From Rhodobacteraceae bacterium UBA6197 (GTDB taxonomy: Bacteria > Pseudomonadota > Alphaproteobacteria > Rhodobacterales > Rhodobacteraceae), in the NCBI GenBank assembly GCA_002422085.1, contig DISZ01000019.1, positions 1 to 64,000 on the forward strand: 64,000 nt of DNA. The letters are read 5' to 3'. The notes under the pieces were generated by a model that did no database searches, was not told where the DNA came from, and saw nothing but the letters and a program-made list of their open reading frames with translations. The translations under genes and the position numbers were made by a program. Positions 1 through 5,982 of this stretch are shown one piece after another (positions within the stretch are counted from its first letter, which is position 1; every line of letters starts with the position of its first letter).

Positions 1-684
1 TTGTCAAAGAGCGCGGAGACAAAATCAAACCGGTAACGCTCAAAGTTGAGCGATCCCGCTGCATGCCTCAATTCAGTCCACCTTCGCCACCTTTCGGCGT
101 TGTCGGCGCCCCGTCGCGGTGTTTGCCGCTTCGGTGAGGGGGTTTCTACGGGCAGCGAACAGAGTCCGCAAGAGCGATTTTCGCAAAACCGTCATTTTTT
201 CCTGATAGGCCTTATTTTACTGATGCCTTTTGGGGCGAGGACCGGGCCGTCAGCTGCCGGACGGGCCGATTTCCGTCTCGGGTCACCGCCAAAAGGGTAG
301 AATCGCCGGCTTGTGGCGGCGTGAGTCTCCCCAGATGGCCATGCGGAAGCCTTTGATTTTCGCCCCAGCCCCCCGCAAGAGGCCGGTCCGCGACTCGCTG
401 TGACATCCTGAGACGTGGCGTGCGGGGTCGCAGGGAACGGAAAAGCCGAATCGGTGGGCAGGGACCCGCGCTTGCGCCAGCTTTGGTCGCACCAGATCAC
501 CCCCGAAGGGCGCAAGGCGCAGCCATCCGGCCGCGCCGAGGTCTGCCCTATGGCCAGAAGAGGCGCCAGGCGGGCATCAAACGTTGAAAATCGTCGCGGG
601 GGTGGGGGGCAAACCGCTGGTAACCGCAGCGCGGCACGAAATTCCCCCGACAACCCGAGACCCGCTCGCGTGGCAGTCGTCGCC
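1..684. other. gap without recognisable gene
   Basis: No convincing gene is visible. Open frames occur on both strands (for example minus 192-653), but they are Arg/Pro/Ala-rich with no family resemblance, as expected of random GC-rich DNA. The first 50 bases could be the tail of something lying left of the window. The stretch lies downstream of pssA, which reads away from it to the left, so it may hold the pssA transcript end. Confidence 0.5.
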
Positions 685-1419
685 TCAGCGCAGGATACGC
701 CCGCGCATTTTCCAGATTGCCGGCAACAAGAGCGTCACATAGATCAGATCGAGCGCCACCGTCAGCAGCCAGATCCGCGTGACCAACAGCCCCATCCCGA
801 TCACCGTCCCCATCAGCATGACCCCGACGCCCCAGCGCGGAATGCGCAACGCCTTGGGTGACAGGGTCGGAATACGGGAAATCATCAGCATCCCGACCAA
901 CCCCAACCACAGCGCCACCAGCCCCGGCTGGGCGCGCATATCCCACAGGTCGGCCAGGTTCAAGAATACCGGCAGCACTGCCAGCATCGCCCCGGCAGGT
1001 GCCGGCACCCCGGTGAAATGCTTTTTCGAACTGCCCTCATCGCCGCGCATCACATTGAATCGCGCCAGACGCAAACAGGCCGCCGCCGCGTAGATCAGCA
1101 CGAATATCCACCCCAGCGCATTCGCCTCGCCCAAGGCAAAGCGATAGACCAGAAGCCCCGGCGCGACGCCAAAGCACAGGAAATCCGACAGGCTGTCCAG
1201 TTCGGCGCCGAACTCCGACGTGGCCCGAAGCCGCCGCGCGATCAGCCCATCCAGCCCGTCGATCACCGCCGCCAGCATCAGCAGCGCCACCGCCAGTTCA
1301 AACCGCCCCACCATCGCGTAGCGGATCGAGGTCAGCCCAAGGCACATCCCCGCAATCGTCAACAGATTGGGCAACAAAAGCAGAAACGGCATCTGTTCCT
1401 GGTCGCGCGGTTCCGCCAT
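685..1419 (-). CDS. pssA: CDP-diacylglycerol--serine O-phosphatidyltransferase
   Basis: Integral membrane enzyme that condenses CDP-diacylglycerol with L-serine to give phosphatidylserine. The 244-residue product has the complete CDP-alcohol phosphotransferase signature D57-G58-x2-A61-R62-x8-G71-x3-D75-x3-D79, whose Asp residues bind the catalytic metal. About seven to eight hydrophobic segments follow, as usual for this family. The gene starts 9 bp after the psd stop codon, so the two form one operon that makes phosphatidylethanolamine in consecutive steps. Length and motif leave little doubt about the family; the serine specificity is inferred from the psd neighbour. Confidence 0.93.
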   Translation of the reverse strand: MAEPRDQEQMPFLLLLPNLLTIAGMCLGLTSIRYAMVGRFELAVALLMLAAVIDGLDGLIARRLRATSEFGAELDSLSDFLCFGVAPGLLVYRFALGEANALGWIFVLIYAAAACLRLARFNVMRGDEGSSKKHFTGVPAPAGAMLAVLPVFLNLADLWDMRAQPGLVALWLGLVGMLMISRIPTLSPKALRIPRWGVGVMLMGTVIGMGLLVTRIWLLTVALDLIYVTLLLPAIWKMRGRILR

Positions 1420-1428
1420 CTGCGCCCC

Positions 1429-2127
1429 CTATCGGATGCCGCCCGCGCGCGCGGGTTCGGTTGATGCGAGGTCCGCCAGCACCGTTTCACCCGCAATCAT
1501 CGTCTGACCGATGACCACCTGCGGTGCCACGCCCTGGGGCAAATAGACATCGAGCCGCGAGCCAAAGCGGATCAGCCCGAACCGGTCGCCAGTCTGCAGC
1601 ACTTGTCCCGGCTGCACCTCACACAGGATCCGCCGCGCGACGAGGCCGGCGATCTGAACCACCCCCAGCAGGCGCCCGTCTGCCATCTCGATGGCCAGAC
1701 CGTTGCGTTCATTGTCAACACTTGCCTTGTCCAGCGACGCGTTGAAGAACTTGCCGGGGCGATAGGCCACTGCCGTGATCCTGCCGCCGATCGGGGCCCG
1801 GTTCACATGGCAATTGAACACGTTCATGAACACGGAAATCCGGGTCATCGGATCACTGCCGATGTTCAGCTCGGCCGGCGGAACGGCCGGTTCCAGCAGG
1901 CTGACCACCCCATCCGCCGGGCTGACAATCAGACCGGCCCGCGTTGGCGTTACCCGCACCGGATCCCGAAAGAAGTAGTATACCCAGATCGTCAGCGCCA
2001 CGCCGACCCAACCCAACGGCTCCCAGATCACGAACAACACCAGCGCGATGGCCGCCGCGATGGCGACGAACTTGCGCCCTTCGCGGTGCATGGGTTTGAT
2101 AAAGGTGGAAAGCATGCTGACGGACAT
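1429..2127 (-). CDS. psd: phosphatidylserine decarboxylase proenzyme (short type)
   Basis: Converts phosphatidylserine to phosphatidylethanolamine using a pyruvoyl cofactor. The 232-residue product is the short PSD class. A hydrophobic hairpin at about residues 20-52 anchors it, followed by the conserved NVFNCHVNR stretch near residue 104 and the self-cleavage site FGSRLDVYLP. Cleavage at G189-S190 would convert Ser190 into the pyruvoyl group. It is the first gene of the psd-pssA operon; an upstream weak purine-rich stretch (AAAGGGACC on the minus strand) serves as ribosome site. The order of the two enzymes in the operon is opposite to their order in the pathway. Confidence 0.95.
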   Translation of the reverse strand: MSVSMLSTFIKPMHREGRKFVAIAAAIALVLFVIWEPLGWVGVALTIWVYYFFRDPVRVTPTRAGLIVSPADGVVSLLEPAVPPAELNIGSDPMTRISVFMNVFNCHVNRAPIGGRITAVAYRPGKFFNASLDKASVDNERNGLAIEMADGRLLGVVQIAGLVARRILCEVQPGQVLQTGDRFGLIRFGSRLDVYLPQGVAPQVVIGQTMIAGETVLADLASTEPARAGGIR

Positions 2128-2262
2128 GAGGTCCCTTTCTGTTCATTGCCCCCGTGTTTAACGCAAACTGCGGGCCATGCAAACGCCTGCCCACGCGGCC
2201 GGGATCAAATTCTCTTGCCGGGAAAAGCGCCGGCAAGCGCGGCGCGTCGGCCAGGCATGGAT

Positions 2263-2296
2263 GCCTCCGGCGGGGATATTTGAGCAAAGCTGAAAG
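2263..2296 (+). repeat. dispersed GGGGATATTT element, copy a
   Basis: One copy of a short dispersed family: GCCTCCGGCGGGGATATTT followed by GAGC and AAAGCTGAAAG. It lies directly beside the rpsI terminator, between the 3' end of rpsI and the start of psd. The best matching copies are at 40227-40261 and 40370-40404. Confidence 0.6.
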
Positions 2297-2299
2297 ACC

Positions 2300-2329
2300 A
2301 AAAAACGCGGCCCGAAAGGACCGCGTTTT
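2300..2329 (-). terminator. rpsI intrinsic terminator
   Basis: On the minus strand an 11-bp stem (AAAACGCGGTC paired with GGCCGCGTTTT, with one G-T wobble) closes a short TTC-type loop and is followed by a run of six T residues (the A run at 2300-2305). It sits 18 bp after the rpsI stop codon, so it ends the rplM-rpsI transcript before psd. Confidence 0.85.
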
Positions 2330-2347
2330 CCAAGGGCTTTTGCCAGA

Positions 2348-2845
2348 TCAGCGCTTCGAGAACTGGAACGAGCGGCGGGCTTTGGCCTTGCCGTATTTCT
2401 TGCGTTCCACCACGCGGCTGTCGCGGGTCAGGAAGCCAGCGGCTTTCAAGGCGGCGCGCAGGCTGGGTTCGTAAAGCTGAAGCGCTTTCGAGATACCATG
2501 CTTGACGGCACCGGCCTGGCCCGAGAGGCCACCACCGGCGACGGTCGCGACTACGTCAAACTGGCCCTCGACCCCGGCGACCGAGAACGGTTGACGCAGA
2601 ATCATCTGCAGCACGGGGCGGGCGAAGTAGACGGCCATTTCCTTGCCGTTCACCACGACCTTGCCCGAACCGGGCTTGATCCAGACGCGGGCGACCGCGT
2701 CCTTGCGCTTGCCGGTCGCATATGAGCGGCCAAGGCTGTCACGCTGCGGGGTGCGGGGTGCGGCGACTTCGACGGCGGCGGCGGGGGTGCCTGCCACGGC
2801 CGATTTCAGATCGTCGAGAGATTTGAGTTCTTCAGCCATCGTCAT
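2348..2845 (-). CDS. rpsI: 30S ribosomal protein S9
   Basis: Small-subunit protein uS9, whose C-terminal tail reaches the P-site tRNA. The 165-residue product carries an N-terminal extension of about 35 residues before the conserved SYATGKRKDAVARVW core, which is longer than the roughly 130 residues of enterobacterial S9 and common in alphaproteobacteria. The end SFQFSKR keeps the invariant terminal Lys-Arg. The first codon overlaps the rplM stop by four bases (ATGA), giving the universal L13-S9 operon with translational coupling. A second Met two codons in (2839) is an alternative start. Confidence 0.97.
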   Translation of the reverse strand: MTMAEELKSLDDLKSAVAGTPAAAVEVAAPRTPQRDSLGRSYATGKRKDAVARVWIKPGSGKVVVNGKEMAVYFARPVLQMILRQPFSVAGVEGQFDVVATVAGGGLSGQAGAVKHGISKALQLYEPSLRAALKAAGFLTRDSRVVERKKYGKAKARRSFQFSKR

Positions 2846-3306
2846 GCGCTCCGGGTGTTCTTGGGGTTCATCGACGCGACGTCGAGAACCTCGGGGGCTT
2901 GGGCTTCATGCGGATGGGCGGCCCCGGCGTAGACGCGCAGGTTCGACATCTGCTGACGGCCCAGACGGTTGCGCGAGATCATGCGTTCGACCGCCTTGAT
3001 CACCACACGCTCGGGGTGGGCGCCTTCCAGCACCTGTTCGGCGGTGCGGAACTTGATCCCGCCGGGGTGGCCGGTGTGCCAGTAATAGCGCTTGTCGGTG
3101 CGCTTGGCGCCAGTCATCTGCACCTTGTCGGCGTTGATGATGATGACATTGTCGCCCATGTCCATGTGCGGGGTGAACGTGGCTTTGTGCTTGCCACGCA
3201 GACGCATGGCGACGATCGTGGCGAGGCGGCCCAGAACGATGCCTTCGGCATCAATCAAGATCCACTTCTTTTCGATCTCCGCCGGTTTTGCGGTATAGGT
3301 TTTCAT
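2842..3306 (-). CDS. rplM: 50S ribosomal protein L13
   Basis: Large-subunit protein uL13, an early assembly protein. The product is 154 residues when started at MKTYTAKPAE, which is where the family begins; the frame stays open for 24 further codons upstream, but these do not resemble L13. Family landmarks include WILIDAEGIVLGRLAT, FTPHMDMGDNVIIINAD and the YYWHTGHPGG motif. First gene of the rplM-rpsI operon. The upstream region 3388-3460 is notably AT-rich and is the likely promoter. Confidence 0.97.
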   Translation of the reverse strand: MKTYTAKPAEIEKKWILIDAEGIVLGRLATIVAMRLRGKHKATFTPHMDMGDNVIIINADKVQMTGAKRTDKRYYWHTGHPGGIKFRTAEQVLEGAHPERVVIKAVERMISRNRLGRQQMSNLRVYAGAAHPHEAQAPEVLDVASMNPKNTRSA

Positions 3307-3387
3307 CAGCTGTTGGCCCTTTGGTAGGCTTGCGCAATTCGGATGGCGGCTTGTCGAGGATTTCAGGGCGAAAATCAAGTGCCTTCA

Positions 3388-3460
3388 TCGTTAAATATAT
3401 GTTTTAATTCAATGGCTTACAAAATAGGTATCAATATACCCCATATTTCGGACCGTTTCT
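3388..3460 (-). promoter_or_regulatory. AT-rich region upstream of rplM
   Basis: This stretch is much richer in A and T than its surroundings and lies 80-155 bp upstream of the rplM start. It includes the inverted repeat GGTAT-CAAT-ATACC at 3427-3440. I read it as the rplM-rpsI promoter region, but I cannot assign -35 and -10 boxes with certainty. Confidence 0.35.
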
Positions 3461-3473
3461 GGTCGATATCGCG

Positions 3474-3899
3474 CTAGCCCTGCCGCGGCGGAATCGAATA
3501 GGTCATCGACGCGCGCGCCACCGGCGCCCCCTGCCCGTGCGAATGGATCAGCGCATCCCCGACAGCGAGCACCCGTCCCAGCTTCAACAGCCGTGCCCGG
3601 GCGATCAAATCGACCCCGGCGGCCGGTTTGCGCATGAAGTCGATGCTGGAACTGGTCGTCACCGCCAGAGCCACCGGGCCAAGCCGTGCCAGAATGGCCA
3701 GATAGACCGCCACATCCGCCAGCGCAAAGAGAGACGGCCCCGAAACGGTTCCGCCGGGCCGCAGATGCCGATCGGTCACTTTCAGACGCACGTCGATACC
3801 TTCGGGGGTCAGGGCCAGAACCTCGAAATCTGCGGCCACCTGGGGAAATTCGCCTGCAAGAAACGCCTGAAGCGCCGCCACATCCATTGCCAGTTGCAT
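3474..3899 (-). CDS. PaaI-family hotdog-fold thioesterase
   Basis: Predicted acyl-CoA thioesterase of 141 residues. The central segment LRPGGTVSGPSLFALADVAVY matches the PaaI/4HBT family, where the helix following the G-G-x-x-x-x-P/G turn carries the catalytic acidic residue (here Asp in ALADVA). The region TTSSSIDFMRKPAAG is the usual second strand-turn. Substrate cannot be told from sequence. It is divergently transcribed from the crotonase gene, with 53 bp between the two starts, so the pair may share a promoter region and act on related CoA esters. Confidence 0.8.
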   Translation of the reverse strand: MQLAMDVAALQAFLAGEFPQVAADFEVLALTPEGIDVRLKVTDRHLRPGGTVSGPSLFALADVAVYLAILARLGPVALAVTTSSSIDFMRKPAAGVDLIARARLLKLGRVLAVGDALIHSHGQGAPVARASMTYSIPPRQG

Positions 3900-3952
3900 C
3901 TTCCCTCCCCGAGCTTGCCGTCCTAGACTTCCGGCAAAAGGGAGGAATGTCC

Positions 3953-4744
3953 ATGAGTGATCTAGTGCAGCGCGAAGACCGTGCGGGCGTGGCCCACCTG
4001 ACGCTGAATGCGCCGGAACGCCTCAATGCGCTGTCGGACGCGATGCTGGCGGCGCTGAAGGGCGCGTTTGGGTCCCTTGCAGACGATGACACGGTAAAGG
4101 TGGTGGTGCTGCGGGGAGCGGGCAAGGTATTTTGCGCCGGCCATGACCTGAAAGAGATGCAGGCGGGGCGCGCGACCGCCGACCATGGCCGGGCCTATTT
4201 CGCCGATCTGTTTGCGCGCTGCGCCGAGGTGATGCAGATGATCCCCGCCCTGCCCCAGCCGGTGATCGCCGAAGCGCACGGCATTGCCACGGCAGCCGGT
4301 TGCCAACTGGTCGCCTCGTGCGATCTGGCGGTCGCGGCCGAAGGCACACGCTTTGGCGTGAATGGCGTCAACATCGGGCTGTTTTGTTCAACGCCGATGG
4401 TCGCCTTGACGCGAAATGTGCCGCGCAAGGTGGCGTTCGAGATGCTGACCACCGGCGAGTTCATCGATGCGGCGCGCGCGCGCGAAGTCGGGTTGGTCAA
4501 CCGTGTCGTGCCGCACGAGGCGCTGACCGGCGAGACCGAGCGGCTGGCGTCGACGCTGGCGGGCAAGCTGGGGGCGGCCGTCAAGGTCGGCAAGCGGGCG
4601 TTTTACGATCAGGCCGACATGACTCTGGCCGGCGCCTACGAACATGCCGCCGCGGTGATGGTGGAAAACATGCTCTGGCGCGATACCTCGGAAGGAATTT
4701 CCGCCTTTATCGAAAAGCGCAAACCCGACTGGTCGCAGGGTTGA
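3953..4744 (+). CDS. crotonase-fold enoyl-CoA hydratase/isomerase-like protein
   Basis: A 263-residue crotonase-superfamily protein. The two oxyanion-hole segments are present (VFCAGHDLKEM and GIATAAGCQLVASCDLAVA). The start at 3953 is preferred over the Met at 3947 because GGGAGGA at 3940-3946 is then seven bases away. It is odd that both glutamates that act as acid/base in true 2-enoyl-CoA hydratases look replaced: the GCE position reads GCQ and the QPE position reads VNG. This resembles the ECHDC3-like branch, so hydratase activity should not be assumed. The divergent neighbour is a thioesterase, which fits acyl-CoA housekeeping. Confidence 0.82.
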   Translation: MSDLVQREDRAGVAHLTLNAPERLNALSDAMLAALKGAFGSLADDDTVKVVVLRGAGKVFCAGHDLKEMQAGRATADHGRAYFADLFARCAEVMQMIPALPQPVIAEAHGIATAAGCQLVASCDLAVAAEGTRFGVNGVNIGLFCSTPMVALTRNVPRKVAFEMLTTGEFIDAARAREVGLVNRVVPHEALTGETERLASTLAGKLGAAVKVGKRAFYDQADMTLAGAYEHAAAVMVENMLWRDTSEGISAFIEKRKPDWSQG

Positions 4745-4752
4745 AGCACGCC

Positions 4753-4800
4753 CCGGGGGCGCTGCCCCCGGACCCCCGGAGTAGTTTGGCCAAAAAGAAG
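4753..4800. repeat. GC hairpin plus dispersed 3'-end element, copy b
   Basis: A perfect 8-bp hairpin, CCGGGGGC-GCT-GCCCCCGG (4753-4771), is followed by ACCCCCGGAGTAGTTTGGCCAAAAAGAAG. It lies between the convergent ends of the crotonase gene and ccdA. The same layout (GC hairpin, then a GGGATATTT/AAGA-like tail) recurs at 26986-27042 and 54731-54781. It may act as a transcript-end hairpin for both genes; there is no U-tract on the plus strand. Confidence 0.5.
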
Positions 4801-4810
4801 TCAGAGCGGA

Positions 4811-5554
4811 TCAGCCCAGCGTGGCGAGGCCGGGGAAGGTTTCGAGCAGCCAGAAGCTGAAGGCCGAAAATGCCCCGGTCAACAGCGCGAGACCGACCGC
4901 GACCAAAAGCCCGCCCATGACCCGCTCGATCAGTTGCATGTGGCGTTTGAGGCGGTTCATCAGACCGATGGAGCGCTGAATGAAAAACGCGGCAAGCAGG
5001 AACGGGATGCCAAGCCCGGCCGCATAGAAGGCCAGCAGCGCCGTGCCGCGCGCCATTTCACCGCCCGAGGCCGCGATCGACAGGATCATCCCCAATTGCG
5101 GCCCGATGCACGGGGTCCAGCCAAAGGCGAAGGCAAGACCGAGCACATAGGCGCCGAGCGCCGAGCCGCCCCTGTCGCCCGCATCAAGCCGCGCCTCGCG
5201 GTCCAGAAGCGGGATCCGGTAAAGCCCAAGGAAATGCAGCCCGAGGCCGATGACCACCACACCCGATATTTTGCCGAACAGTTCCTGATTTTGCAAAAAG
5301 AACCGACCGAAGGCCGAGGCGGCAAAGCCCATGAACAAGAACACCGTCGACAGGCCCAGCACAAAAAACAGCGCCGGCAACACCGCGCTTTTGTGGCCTT
5401 CGCGCAGATCGCCCATGCTGACCCCGCCCATATAGGCCAGATAGGGCGGCACGATCGGCAGCACACAGGGGCTGAGAAACGACAAAAGCCCCGCAAAAAG
5501 CGCCACGGCGGCGGCGGGCAGGAAGGCGGCGTCGATGAGGTCAATTCCGAACAT
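4811..5554 (-). CDS. ccdA: cytochrome c biogenesis thiol-reductant transporter CcdA
   Basis: Inner-membrane protein of the DsbD transmembrane family, which moves reducing equivalents from cytoplasmic thioredoxin to periplasmic thiol proteins for cytochrome c maturation. The 247-residue product has six predicted membrane spans. The two redox cysteines sit in the expected motifs SPCVLPIVPPYL in helix 1 and GWTPCIGPQLG in helix 4. It has no periplasmic DsbD domains, as usual for CcdA. It stands alone and is divergent from the TusA-like gene, 93 bp apart. Confidence 0.92.
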   Translation of the reverse strand: MFGIDLIDAAFLPAAAVALFAGLLSFLSPCVLPIVPPYLAYMGGVSMGDLREGHKSAVLPALFFVLGLSTVFLFMGFAASAFGRFFLQNQELFGKISGVVVIGLGLHFLGLYRIPLLDREARLDAGDRGGSALGAYVLGLAFAFGWTPCIGPQLGMILSIAASGGEMARGTALLAFYAAGLGIPFLLAAFFIQRSIGLMNRLKRHMQLIERVMGGLLVAVGLALLTGAFSAFSFWLLETFPGLATLG

Positions 5555-5647
5555 GCCATCTGCTTAGCCGATCCGAAGGGCGCCGTCACCGGGGTGCATG
5601 TCACAAGCGCGTGGACAAATCGTCTCGCTGGCGCTAGGGCGGCGATC

Positions 5648-5902
5648 ATGACCCGCCAAACCAACGATATAGATGCCGAGGTTGATGTCTTGGGGCTGCT
5701 TTGCCCGCTGCCCGTCTTGCGGTTGCGCAAGGTATTGGCGGGGATGGCGCCGGGATCGGTCGCGCGGCTTCTGGCGTCGGACGGGGCGTCGTGGGTCGAC
5801 GTGCCGCATTTTTGCGCCGAGGCCGGGCATGAGTTGCTTGAGGCGCGCGACGAAGGCGGGATCAAGTCCTATCTGGTAAGGCGCGGCGCCGGCGGGCTTT
5901 GA
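5648..5902 (+). CDS. TusA-family sulfurtransferase
   Basis: Small protein of 84 residues with the TusA/SirA fold. The motif LGLLCPLPVLRLRKVL contains the persulfide-carrying Cys19 in the C-P-x-P signature. TusA-like proteins pass sulfane sulfur for tRNA thiolation or other sulfur trafficking; this copy could equally be one of the poorly understood paralogues. The start at 5648 is the first Met that gives family length; the frame is open far upstream only because it shadows ccdA. The adjacent divergent gene, ccdA, also deals with thiols. Confidence 0.85.
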   Translation: MTRQTNDIDAEVDVLGLLCPLPVLRLRKVLAGMAPGSVARLLASDGASWVDVPHFCAEAGHELLEARDEGGIKSYLVRRGAGGL

Positions 5903-5938
5903 CCCCGGTTGCTGCCGATTGAAGTTGCCGCCAATTGA

Positions 5939-5966
5939 AAACGCCGGGCACAGGGGCCCGGCGTTT
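5939..5966 (-). terminator. rne terminator hairpin
   Basis: An 11-bp perfect stem AAACGCCGGGC/GCCCGGCGTTT with a six-base loop lies between the convergent ends of the TusA-like gene and rne. On the minus strand it is followed by TTTTC, so it most probably terminates rne; it could also slow transcription coming from the plus strand. Confidence 0.7.
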
Positions 5967-5982
5967 CGCGTTGTTGCAAGGC

